Assembly: GCF_000307775.2 (NCBI RefSeq)
Contig: NZ_KK020677.1
Span: 204,482 to 268,481, forward strand
Length of the DNA stretch: 64,000 bases
Reading direction: 5' to 3'
DNA from: Stutzerimonas stutzeri KOS6
GTDB lineage: Bacteria > Pseudomonadota > Gammaproteobacteria > Pseudomonadales > Pseudomonadaceae
Shown here: positions 8,983-16,813 of the stretch, piece after piece
Position numbering within the stretch: position 1 is the first letter of the stretch
How the letters are laid out: the number at the start of each line of letters is the position of its first letter
The notes under the pieces: model-generated
Databases searched by the model: none
Told to the model about the DNA's origin: nothing
What the model saw: the letters and a program-made list of their open reading frames with translations, nothing else
Translations under genes and position numbers: made by a program

Positions 8983-9284
8983 CGGGCGAACCGCCGCTCG
9001 TTGTCGGCCAGCTTGGCCAGCAGTGCCTGCTCCATGTCGATGCCCAGCTCGCTGCACATCAGCAGCAGGTACATGAGGATGTCGCCGACCTCCTGGCCGG
9101 CGTGCTCGAGCTTGTCGGCCGGCAGTCGGCGCGACTCGTCCTCGGTCTGCCACTGGAAGATTTCCACCAGCTCGGCCATTTCCACGCTGGCGGCCATGGC
9201 GAGGTTCTTCGGGCTGTGGAAGCGCTGCCAGTCGTTGCGATCGCGGATCGCATGCAGGCGTTGGGTGATCTGTTCGATGTTCAT
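8979..9284 (-). CDS. MazG-like nucleotide pyrophosphohydrolase
   Basis: This 101-residue all-alpha NTP pyrophosphohydrolase is of the MazG/dCTPase type. It is expected to split non-canonical dNTPs to dNMP and pyrophosphate. Metal ligands are visible as two acidic clusters: EMAELVEIFQW (ExxE type) and EVGDILMYLLLMCSELG (ExxD type). The NDWQRFHSPKNLAMAASVEM lead-in is characteristic of the small single-domain branch. It overlaps cmoM by 4 bp and probably shares its promoter. Confidence 0.85.
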   Translation of the reverse strand: MNIEQITQRLHAIRDRNDWQRFHSPKNLAMAASVEMAELVEIFQWQTEDESRRLPADKLEHAGQEVGDILMYLLLMCSELGIDMEQALLAKLADNERRFAR

Positions 9285-9350
9285 TTCAGGATGCGCGCTC
9301 GTTCGAAGGCCGCTAGCTTCCGTCAGCCAGTCATGGCCCGCAAGGGTTGA

Positions 9351-10340
9351 TCAGGGGCGGCGAATCTTGAGCTTGCGTTCGATTGCCTGCACGCCAGGAC
9401 GGTAGTCGCCCTGCTCGATGGCGCGGATCGCCTGCTCCAGCGCCCGTTCGGCGATCTGCGCGTGCTGCTGGGAAATCGCGTTGACCCGGATCGGCAGGAA
9501 ATCCAGCAGCTGTGCATCGCCGAACGTGGCCAATCGCAGCCGGTCGGGCCACAGCAGGTCACGTTCGCGCAGCGCGTCGAAGACGCCTTCGAGCAATACA
9601 TAGGCGGTGGTGATCAGCGCGTCAGGCAGTGGGCCTTGGCCGAGCAGGGCGAGCATCCGTTCACGGCCGCAGGTGCGACTGAATTGCTCCGCCTGCAAAA
9701 CGCTGATCCGGCCCCGGTGCCGCGCAAGCGCCTGCCGGAAGCCAGCCTCGCGCTCCTGGCTGATGCGCAAAGCGGGGCGCGCACTGATCAGTGCGATATG
9801 CGCATCGGGCGGTACCTCAAGCGAGTGGGTCAGCTGGGCTGCGGCTTCGCGGTCAGCGCTGACCACCGAACAGAACTGCCCGGCATCCAGCGCCCGGTCG
9901 AGGGCGATCACCGGCGTCCCGCTCGCCTGGATCTCGCGGTAGCTGGCGTCATCGGCCGGCAGGCAACTGGCGACGAGCAGGGCATCGCAACGGCGCGAGC
10001 GCAGCACCCGGATGACCTGGCGCTCGGTCTCCGGCTCGTCGTCGGAACCTGCTATCAGCAACTGGTAACCGCGCTGGCGGGCACGCTGCTCGAGCAACTT
10101 GGCCAGGCGCGCATAGCTGGGGTTTTCCAGATCCGGAACGATGAGTCCGAGGGTGCGCGACTGCCCGCGTCGCAGGCCGGCCGCCTGCTGGTCGAGATGA
10201 AAGCCCTGCTGTTCGGCCACGGCCATCACCCGCTCGACCGTGGCCTGGCTGATCCGCCGCTGCGCGGCCTTGCCGTTGAGGACGTAGCTGGCGGTGGTCA
10301 CCGAAACGTTGGCGAGGCGGGCGATGTCGGTCAGTTTCAA
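9351..10340 (-). CDS. fruR: Fructose operon repressor FruR (LacI family)
   Basis: This 329-residue LacI/GalR regulator has an N-terminal helix-turn-helix KLTDIARLANVSVTTASYVL (about residues 3-22). The hinge region has LRRGQSRTLGLIVPDLENPSYA. The periplasmic-binding-like domain, to about residue 320, ends EQGDYRPGVQAIERKLKIRRP, as in Cra/FruR. Fructose-1-phosphate is the known inducer in this family. The start is a TTG at 10340, with AGGA 7 nt upstream. No ATG exists between the HTH and a stop-free upstream run, so the very long antisense frame is not the gene. It is divergent from fruB, and a FruR operator lies 77 bp upstream. Confidence 0.9.
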   Translation of the reverse strand: MKLTDIARLANVSVTTASYVLNGKAAQRRISQATVERVMAVAEQQGFHLDQQAAGLRRGQSRTLGLIVPDLENPSYARLAKLLEQRARQRGYQLLIAGSDDEPETERQVIRVLRSRRCDALLVASCLPADDASYREIQASGTPVIALDRALDAGQFCSVVSADREAAAQLTHSLEVPPDAHIALISARPALRISQEREAGFRQALARHRGRISVLQAEQFSRTCGRERMLALLGQGPLPDALITTAYVLLEGVFDALRERDLLWPDRLRLATFGDAQLLDFLPIRVNAISQQHAQIAERALEQAIRAIEQGDYRPGVQAIERKLKIRRP

Positions 10341-10382
10341 CAGAGGGTCCTGAGACGGGCGGCGTGAACTCGGGCTTCTAGA

Positions 10383-10402
10383 ATTACCCAATATTGCGTA
10401 AT
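10383..10402. promoter_or_regulatory. Near-perfect 20-bp palindrome in fruR-fruB gap
   Basis: ATTACCCAATATTGCGTAAT reads the same on both strands except for one base pair (positions 10388/10397). It lies 14 bp from the FruR operator and 43 bp from the fruR start. It is too AT-rich in its centre to be chance noise in this GC-rich DNA and might be a second regulatory site or part of the fruR promoter. Confidence 0.45.
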
Positions 10403-10416
10403 GTGCCAGCCTTAGG

Positions 10417-10428
10417 TGAAACGTTTCA
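10417..10428. promoter_or_regulatory. FruR operator
   Basis: TGAAACGTTTCA is a perfect 12-bp palindrome between the divergent fruR and fruB. It matches the sequence recognised by FruR/Cra proteins in pseudomonads and enterics. One site can control both directions: repression of fruBKA in the absence of fructose-1-phosphate, and fruR itself. Confidence 0.88.
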
Positions 10429-10520
10429 GCAGTGTTTCGGTCTGAAGCGCCAGCCGAGGATTCGGGCAGAGCCGGCGCGACCGTCGGCCACAACAATCGC
10501 GAGCCCCGCAGGAGTTCTCC

Positions 10521-13403
10521 ATGCTTGAGTTGAATGCACAGCACATCCACATGCATCAGGCCGCGGCCGACAAGCCTGCCGCGTTGGCGCTGCTGGGCGA
10601 GGTGCTGGTCGCCGACGGGTTGGTGGCGCCCGGGTATCTGGACGGACTGCGTGCACGCGAAGCGCAGGGTTCGACATTTCTCGGGCAGGGCATCGCAATT
10701 CCTCATGGCACGCCGGAAACCCGCGATCAGGTCTTCACCACGGGCGTGCGGTTGCTGCACTTTCCGCAAGGCGTCGACTGGGGCAACGGCCAGCAGGTGT
10801 ACCTCGCCATCGGAATCGCTGCGCGTTCGGATGAGCATCTGCGTCTGCTGCAGTTGCTGACCCGGGCGCTGGGCGAGGGCGATCTCAGCGAGGCGCTGCA
10901 GAAGGCCGAAAGCCCCGAGGCGATCATCGACCTGCTGCAGGGCGCACCGCAGGAACTGGCACTGGATGGCGAACTGGTGGGGCTGGGCATCGCCGCCGAC
11001 GATTTCGACGAGCTGGCCTGGCAGGGCGTCAAGCGGCTCAAGCGTGCCCAGTGCGTGGCGCCCGGTTTCAATGCGGGTCTGTCGCTGGAGCAGGCGCTGC
11101 CGCTGGGTGACGGCCTGTGGTGGCTGAGCAGCGAACAGGCGGTGCAGCGCCCCGGCCTCGCCTTCGTCACGCCAGCCTCGAAGCTGGCGCACCAGGGCCA
11201 ACCGCTCAATGGTTTGTTCGTGCTGGCCAGTCTGGGCGAAGCACACCGGGCGATGCTGGAGCGCCTGTGCAACCTGCTGATCGAAGGACGCGGACAGGCG
11301 TTGAGCCAGGCGACCTCCAGCCGCGTGGTGCTCGAAGCGCTGGGCGGTGAGGTGCCGGCGGACTGGCCGAGCGCCCGGGTGCCGCTGGCCAATCCCCATG
11401 GCCTGCACGCACGCCCGGCCAAGCTGCTGACCGAGGTCGCCCAGGCCTTCGCCGGCGAGATCCGGGTGCGCCTGGCCGGCAGCCAGAGCGCCGGCGTGTC
11501 GGCCAAGAGCCTGAGCAAACTGCTGGCGATGGGTTCGCATCGGGGGCAGGTGCTGGAGTTCATCGCCGAGCCTTCGATCGCCGACGATGCGTTGCCGGCG
11601 CTTGTCCGCGCGGTGGAAGAAGGGCTGGGCGAGGAAGTCGAGCCGCTGCCGGTCGGCGGTGAGCCGGCGGAGCAGCCAGCTGGCATCGTGCAGTTGGATG
11701 AAGCGGCTCAGGACGTGCCTGCTTTGCGGGCCGGCGAGCAGGTCATCGGAATCGCCGCCTCGCCCGGCATCGCTATTGGCCCGGTGCTGGTGCGCAAGCC
11801 GCAGGCGATCGACTATCCGCGCCGCGGCGAATCCCCGGCAATCGAATTGCAGCGGCTGGATGCCGCGCTGGAAAAGGTGCATGGCGAGATCGGTACGCTG
11901 ATCGCGCAAAGCCAGGTCGCCAGCATTCGTGACATCTTCACCACCCACCAGGCCATGTTGCGTGACCCGGCGTTGCGCGAGGATGTGCAGGTCAGCCTGC
12001 AGAAGGGCGCGAGCGCCGAAGCGGCGTGGATGGAGGAGATCGAGAGTGCGGCGCAGCAGCAGGAGTCCCTGCACGACAAGCTCCTGGCCGAGCGCGCGGC
12101 TGACCTGCGTGATGTCGGCCGGCGCGTACTGGCCTGCCTGACTGGCGTGGAAGCCGAGCAGGCCCCGGGCCGGCCCTACATTCTGGTGATGGACGAAGTG
12201 GCCCCTTCGGATGTCGCCACGCTCAATACCCAGCGTGTCGCGGGCATCCTGACCGCTGGCGGTGGGGCGACTTCGCACAGCGCCATCATTGCTCGCGCGC
12301 TGGGCATCCCGGCGATCGTTGGGGCCGGGCCGGGTGTGCTCGGCTTGGCGCGCAACACGTTATTGCTGCTCGATGGCGAGCGTGGCGAACTGCTGGTCGC
12401 GCCGACCGATGCGCAGCTGGAACAGGCGCACGGCGAACGCGCCGCACGCGAGGAACGCAAGCGTCTGGCCCATGAGCGACGCATGGAGCCGGCGGTCACC
12501 CGCGACGGTCACCCGCTGGAAATCGCCGCCAACATCGGCGCCGCTGGTGAAACCCCGGAAGCCGTGGCACTGGGTGCCGAGGGCATCGGCCTGCTACGCA
12601 CCGAGCTGGTGTTCATGAACCATGCCCAGGCGCCGGACCAGGCGACCCAGGAAGCCGAGTACCGCCGCGTGCTGGAAGCGCTCGAGGGGCGTCCGCTGGT
12701 GGTGCGCACGCTGGATGTCGGCGGCGACAAGCCGCTGCCGTACTGGCCGATGCCGGCCGAGGAAAACCCGTTCCTCGGCGTGCGCGGCATCCGCCTGAGC
12801 CTGCAGCGTCCGGATATCCTCGAAACCCAGCTGCGCGCCTTGCTGTCGGCCGCCGATGGGCGCCCGTTGCGGATCATGTTTCCCATGGTCGGCAACATCG
12901 ACGAGTGGCGTGCTGCCAGGGCCATGGTCGATCGCCTGCTTATGGAGCAGCCAGTGGCCGATCTGCAGGTCGGGATCATGGTCGAGGTTCCGTCTGCCGC
13001 GCTGATCGCGCCCGTGCTGGCGCACGAGGTCGACTTCTTTAGCATTGGCACCAACGACCTGACCCAGTACACCCTGGCCATCGACCGCGGCCATCCGACG
13101 CTTTCCGGCCAGGCTGACGGCCTGCACCCTGCCGTGTTGCGCCTGATCGGCATGACGGTGGAGGCCGCACATGCGCATGGTAAGTGGGTCGGCGTGTGCG
13201 GCGAGCTGGCCGCAGACGCGCTGGCGGTGCCGATGCTGGTGGGGCTGGGGGTCGACGAGTTGAGCGTATCGGCGCGCAGTATCGCGCTGGTCAAGGCGCG
13301 GGTGCGCGAACTGGATTTCGCCGTCTGCCGGCAATTGGCGCAGCAAGCCCTGATGCTGCCTGGCGCCCATGAAGTGCGCGCCTTCGTCGCGGAGCATTGC
13401 TGA
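10521..13403 (+). CDS. fruB: Fructose PTS multiphosphoryl transfer protein (EIIA-HPr-EI)
   Basis: This 960-residue fusion carries phosphate from PEP to the fructose permease in one polypeptide. Residues ~1-145 are EIIA-Fru, with the phosphorylated His62 in GIAIPHGTPE. A linking domain follows. HPr (~285-370) has His296 in GLHARPAKLL and the regulatory-site-like SAKSLSKLLAMG. EI (~405-955) has His586 in GGGATSHSAIIARALGIPA, the PEP/Mg-binding GIGLLRTELVFM and a C-terminal VCGELAAD segment. It is the first gene of fruBKA; its TGA overlaps the fruK ATG (TGATG). GCAGGAG precedes the start. Confidence 0.96.
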   Translation: MLELNAQHIHMHQAAADKPAALALLGEVLVADGLVAPGYLDGLRAREAQGSTFLGQGIAIPHGTPETRDQVFTTGVRLLHFPQGVDWGNGQQVYLAIGIAARSDEHLRLLQLLTRALGEGDLSEALQKAESPEAIIDLLQGAPQELALDGELVGLGIAADDFDELAWQGVKRLKRAQCVAPGFNAGLSLEQALPLGDGLWWLSSEQAVQRPGLAFVTPASKLAHQGQPLNGLFVLASLGEAHRAMLERLCNLLIEGRGQALSQATSSRVVLEALGGEVPADWPSARVPLANPHGLHARPAKLLTEVAQAFAGEIRVRLAGSQSAGVSAKSLSKLLAMGSHRGQVLEFIAEPSIADDALPALVRAVEEGLGEEVEPLPVGGEPAEQPAGIVQLDEAAQDVPALRAGEQVIGIAASPGIAIGPVLVRKPQAIDYPRRGESPAIELQRLDAALEKVHGEIGTLIAQSQVASIRDIFTTHQAMLRDPALREDVQVSLQKGASAEAAWMEEIESAAQQQESLHDKLLAERAADLRDVGRRVLACLTGVEAEQAPGRPYILVMDEVAPSDVATLNTQRVAGILTAGGGATSHSAIIARALGIPAIVGAGPGVLGLARNTLLLLDGERGELLVAPTDAQLEQAHGERAAREERKRLAHERRMEPAVTRDGHPLEIAANIGAAGETPEAVALGAEGIGLLRTELVFMNHAQAPDQATQEAEYRRVLEALEGRPLVVRTLDVGGDKPLPYWPMPAEENPFLGVRGIRLSLQRPDILETQLRALLSAADGRPLRIMFPMVGNIDEWRAARAMVDRLLMEQPVADLQVGIMVEVPSAALIAPVLAHEVDFFSIGTNDLTQYTLAIDRGHPTLSGQADGLHPAVLRLIGMTVEAAHAHGKWVGVCGELAADALAVPMLVGLGVDELSVSARSIALVKARVRELDFAVCRQLAQQALMLPGAHEVRAFVAEHC

Positions 13404-14341
13404 TGGCGCGCATCCTGACCGTGACCCTCAATCCTGCGCTGGATCTGACCGTGCAACTGCCCTCGCTGCGTCTGGGCGAGGTCAATCGCAGCGACAGCCT
13501 GCAGGTGCATGCCGCGGGCAAGGGGCTCAACGTGGCCCAGGTGCTGGCCGATCTCGGCCACCAGCTGACCGTCACCGGCTTTCTCGGCGAAGGTAATCCG
13601 CAGGCCTTCGAGCAACTGTTCGCCGCGCGTGGCTTTGCCGACGCGTTCGTCCGCGTGGCGGGCGACACCCGCAGCAATCTCAAGCTGGCCGAAGCCGATG
13701 GGCAGGTCACCGATATCAACGGCCCGGGGCTGCAGGTCAGTGCGGCGCAACGGGACGCGCTGCTGGCGCGCCTCGAGCGGCTGGCCCCGGCCCACGACCT
13801 CGTGGTGGTGGCCGGCAGCCTGCCGCGCGGCGTGGACTGCGAGTGGTTCGTCCAGCTGCTGCAGCGACTCAAGCAGCTCGGCGTGCGGATTGCGCTGGAT
13901 ACCAGCGGCGCCGCATTGCGTGAAGGGCTGACTACCAAGCCGTGGCTGATCAAGCCCAATGAGCAAGAGCTGGGCGAAGCGCGCGGCCTCGAGCTCAACG
14001 GGTCTTCAGCGCTGATAGCCGAAGTACGACGACTGCAGGCCGGGGGTATCGAGCATGTGGTCGTCTCGCAAGGCGCCGAGGGCGTCAGCTGGTTTGCGCC
14101 GGGTACGGCATTGCACGCCCGGCCGCCCAGGGTTCGGGTGGTCAGCACCGTCGGCGCCGGGGACTCGCTGCTGGCCGGCATGCTTCACGGCCTGCTCGAA
14201 GGCTGGCCGGCGCAACGCACGCTCGCGCACGCCACCGCGATCGCCGCGCAGGCGGTCGGGCAGGTCGGCTTCGGCATTTCCGATACGGCACGCCTCGCCG
14301 AGCTGGAGGCCGCGGTCCGGCTCCAGCCGCTGAGTCAATGA
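13403..14341 (+). CDS. fruK: 1-phosphofructokinase
   Basis: This 312-residue PfkB-family kinase phosphorylates fructose-1-phosphate to fructose-1,6-bisphosphate with ATP. The PfkB features are the N-terminal ILTVTLNPALDLTV, the glycine-rich AAGKGLNVAQVLADLG segment, and the C-terminal signature TVGAGDSLLAGML with the catalytic Asp. The start ATG overlaps the fruB stop codon. A TTG two codons earlier would add only two residues. It links the PTS permease product to central metabolism within the fru operon. Confidence 0.95.
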   Translation: MARILTVTLNPALDLTVQLPSLRLGEVNRSDSLQVHAAGKGLNVAQVLADLGHQLTVTGFLGEGNPQAFEQLFAARGFADAFVRVAGDTRSNLKLAEADGQVTDINGPGLQVSAAQRDALLARLERLAPAHDLVVVAGSLPRGVDCEWFVQLLQRLKQLGVRIALDTSGAALREGLTTKPWLIKPNEQELGEARGLELNGSSALIAEVRRLQAGGIEHVVVSQGAEGVSWFAPGTALHARPPRVRVVSTVGAGDSLLAGMLHGLLEGWPAQRTLAHATAIAAQAVGQVGFGISDTARLAELEAAVRLQPLSQ

Positions 14342-14361
14342 TTCGAACAAGAGGTGAAGGA

Positions 14362-16101
14362 ATGAATCTTCTCATCGTCACGGCCTGCCCCAATGGAATG
14401 GTCACCAGCGTGCTGACGTCACGCCTGCTCGAAGCGGCCGCCCATCGCCTGGGCTGGTCGACGGCCGTGGAGGTGCACGACCCCAAGGCCATCGGCTCGC
14501 CGTTGACGCCAGCGCAGATCAGCGATGCGGATCTGGTCGTCGTGGTCAGGACCGGACCGCTATCGCTCAAGCGCTTCATCGGCAAACGCGTCGTGCAATC
14601 GACACCTGCCGAAGCGTTGCTCGATCCGGAGGGCTTCCTGCGCAGCGCCGCCGATACGGCCACCGAGCTGCAGGCTGTTGATGACGGCGATGCCCCCCAG
14701 GCCAGCGGCAAGCCCAGGCTGGTGGCCATCACCGCCTGCCCGACCGGCGTCGCGCACACCTTCATGGCGGCCGAAGCCCTGCAGCAGGCTGCCATGCGCA
14801 AGGGCTACGAGCTGCAGGTGGAGACTCGCGGCTCGGTGGGCGCGCGCAATGTGCTCGAGCCGCAGGCCATCGAGGAGGCGGATGTGGTGCTGCTCGCCGC
14901 CGACATCGAAGTCGACGTCGCCCGTTTCGCCGGCAAGCGGGTGTTCCGTTGCGGCACCGGCGTTGCGCTGAAACAACCCGAGGCGACACTGGACCGCGCG
15001 CTGGAAGAAGGCGCGGTGCTCGGTGCTGGCGCCCCCGCCACTGCTGTCGGTGGCGAGCAGAAGGGCGAGAAGACGGGGGTCTACAAGCACCTGCTGACCG
15101 GTGTTTCCTACATGCTGCCGATGGTGGTGGCCGGCGGTTTGCTGATCGCGCTGTCGTTCGTCTTCGGGATCGAAGCGTTCAAGGAGGAGGGCACCCTGGC
15201 CGCCGCGCTGATGAAGATCGGCGGTGACACTGCCTTCCAATTGATGGTGCCGCTGCTCGCCGGCTACATCGCCTATTCGATCGCCGATCGCCCCGGCCTG
15301 GCGCCCGGCATGATCGGCGGGCTGCTGGCCGGTACGCTTGGTGCGGGCTTCATCGGCGGGATCATCGCCGGCTTCGTCGCCGGCTACGCGGCCAAGGCGG
15401 TGAGCCGCTGGGTCCCGCTGCCCAGCAGCATCGAATCGCTCAAGCCGATCCTGATCATCCCGCTGCTGGCGAGCCTGTTCACCGGCCTGGTGATGATCTA
15501 CGTGGTCGGCACGCCGGTGGCCAAATTGCTCGCCGGGCTCACTGAGTTCCTCGACACCATGGGCACCTCCAATGCCATCCTGCTCGGGCTGCTGCTCGGT
15601 AGCATGATGTGCGTTGACCTCGGTGGTCCGGTGAACAAGGCGGCCTATGCCTTTTCGGTCGGCCTGCTCGCCTCGCAGAGCTACGCGCCGATGGCCGCCA
15701 CCATGGCCGCCGGCATGGTGCCGCCGATCGGCATGGGTATCGCCACCTTTATCGCCCGGCGCAAGTTCGCCCAGACCGAGCGCGAAGCCGGCAAGGCTGC
15801 GCTGGTGCTGGGCTGCTGCTTCATCTCCGAAGGCGCGATTCCCTTCGCTGCCAAGGACCCGCTGCGGGTGATCCCCGCAAGTATCGCCGGCGGTGCGCTG
15901 ACCGGCGCGCTGTCCATGGCGTTCGGTGCCAAGCTGCTGGCACCCCATGGCGGACTGTTCGTGCTGCTGATCCCCAACGCCATCAATCATGCCTTGCTAT
16001 ATCTCTTGGCGATCCTGGCCGGCAGTTTGCTGACCGGGGTGATCTATGCGCTGATCAAACAGCCCGAGGCACAGCCGCTGACTGTAGGTGCTGCAGCCTG
16101 A
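14362..16101 (+). CDS. fruA: PTS fructose permease FruA (EIIB'-EIIB-EIIC)
   Basis: This 579-residue inner-membrane permease imports fructose and phosphorylates it at C1. An N-terminal duplicated IIB-like domain (~1-100) starts LLIVTACPNGMVTSVL. The true IIB (~118-215) carries the phosphocysteine Cys126 in ITACPTGVAHTFMAAEAL. The IIC domain (~235-575) has about ten helices, with family sequence LTGVSYMLPMVVAGGLLIAL and CVDLGGPVNKAAYAFSVG. I chose the ATG at 14362 over one at 14338 because GAAGGA precedes it and the domain begins there. It is the last gene of fruBKA, and a strong terminator follows. Confidence 0.95.
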   Translation: MNLLIVTACPNGMVTSVLTSRLLEAAAHRLGWSTAVEVHDPKAIGSPLTPAQISDADLVVVVRTGPLSLKRFIGKRVVQSTPAEALLDPEGFLRSAADTATELQAVDDGDAPQASGKPRLVAITACPTGVAHTFMAAEALQQAAMRKGYELQVETRGSVGARNVLEPQAIEEADVVLLAADIEVDVARFAGKRVFRCGTGVALKQPEATLDRALEEGAVLGAGAPATAVGGEQKGEKTGVYKHLLTGVSYMLPMVVAGGLLIALSFVFGIEAFKEEGTLAAALMKIGGDTAFQLMVPLLAGYIAYSIADRPGLAPGMIGGLLAGTLGAGFIGGIIAGFVAGYAAKAVSRWVPLPSSIESLKPILIIPLLASLFTGLVMIYVVGTPVAKLLAGLTEFLDTMGTSNAILLGLLLGSMMCVDLGGPVNKAAYAFSVGLLASQSYAPMAATMAAGMVPPIGMGIATFIARRKFAQTEREAGKAALVLGCCFISEGAIPFAAKDPLRVIPASIAGGALTGALSMAFGAKLLAPHGGLFVLLIPNAINHALLYLLAILAGSLLTGVIYALIKQPEAQPLTVGAAA

Positions 16102-16153
16102 TCAGCGGGCGAGGGTGGCTGAACTAACGGCTTACCCGCCGTATCCACTGAAG

Positions 16154-16194
16154 GCCGGCGAGGCTTCATGTCAAAACGTGTCGCCGGCTTTTTT
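16154..16194 (+). terminator. Rho-independent terminator of fruBKA
   Basis: GCCGGCGA pairs with TCGCCGGC across a 19-nt loop and is followed directly by six T residues. It lies 53 bp after the fruA stop on the plus strand. Confidence 0.8.
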
Positions 16195-16225
16195 CGACAG
16201 TGGATCGGTTGGAGAGCGTTGCAGC

Positions 16226-16573
16226 ATGAAGAAGGTCTGGATGCACAAGAACGGCACGAGTCGCGACAGCGCGCCCTTGGGTATCCCGCTGCCGGTGGGT
16301 ACGCCGACACTGGGCGGGCCGATCGTCACCGCGGGTGGCGTGGCCTTTATGAGCGGCACCCTGGATTATTACCTGCGCGCCTACGACCTGCAGAATGGCA
16401 GGGAGCTGTGGAAGGGCCGCTTACCCGCGGGTGGCCAGGCGACGCCGATCACCTATGTGTCGGAGAAGACCGGCAAGCAGTACGTGGTGCAGATGGCGGG
16501 CGGGCATGGCTCGTTCGGGACCAGGCTGGGCGACTCACTGATCGCATGGACGCTCGAGGAGGAAGCCCGATAG
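16226..16573 (+). pseudogene. gcd: 3' remnant of PQQ-dependent glucose dehydrogenase
   Basis: This open frame of 115 codons encodes only the C-terminal end of a membrane-bound quinoprotein glucose dehydrogenase of the Gcd type. Residues include KVWMHKNGTSRDSAPLGIP, LGGPIVTAGGVAFMSGTLD, LRAYDLQNGRELWKGRLPAG and VQMAGGHGSFGTRLGD, in family order. A complete Gcd is about 800 residues, so roughly 85 percent of the gene, including the membrane anchor and most PQQ contacts, is missing. Similarity begins just after the ATG; the DNA before it is the fru terminator. The intact frame suggests recent decay or rearrangement. A separate function is unlikely. Confidence 0.85.
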
Positions 16574-16592
16574 CTGCGCAATCAGGAAATCA

Positions 16593-16717
16593 TTCGCGAG
16601 CAAGCTCGCTCCTACGGGTCCGGAGCGGCAAACGCTTTTGTAGGAGCCCAGCTTGCTGGCGAAGCTTGGCATTTAACGCCGGCCTGTTCGCGAGCAAGCT
16701 CGCTCCTACGGGTCCGG
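16593..16717. repeat. REP-like repeat cluster
   Basis: The 31-bp string beginning TTCGCGAGCAAGCTCGCTCC appears identically at 16593-16623 and 16687-16717. An inverted, diverged relative (TGTAGGAGCCCAGCTTGCTG) lies between them at about 16640-16660. Each unit is itself palindromic (GCGAGCAAGCTCGC). This is the common Pseudomonas extragenic palindrome type and differs from the 131-bp array at the left edge. It fills most of the 240-bp convergent gap between the gcd remnant and prfC. Confidence 0.85.
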
Positions 16718-16813
16718 TTTAGCTGCTGATCGGAGCTAGCCTGCTGTGAGAGTCTCCTCGAGCAGTCCATCCGCACGCGCGGTGCTGCTCGGCCTAGGCA
16801 CTTCGTCAATGTC

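Noticed and set aside
10341..12278. Extension of the fruR frame across fruB as one 975-residue protein
   Set aside because: The reading frame stays open by chance opposite fruB; only the last 329 codons form a LacI-family protein and the operator lies before its TTG.
12509..13966. 485-codon frame opposite fruB/fruK
   Set aside because: No motif, and it crosses the junction of two well-identified genes.
16168..16722. 184-codon frame overlapping the gcd remnant
   Set aside because: It is in another frame of the same DNA; the gcd-like frame has clear family sequence and this one has none and runs into REP repeats.
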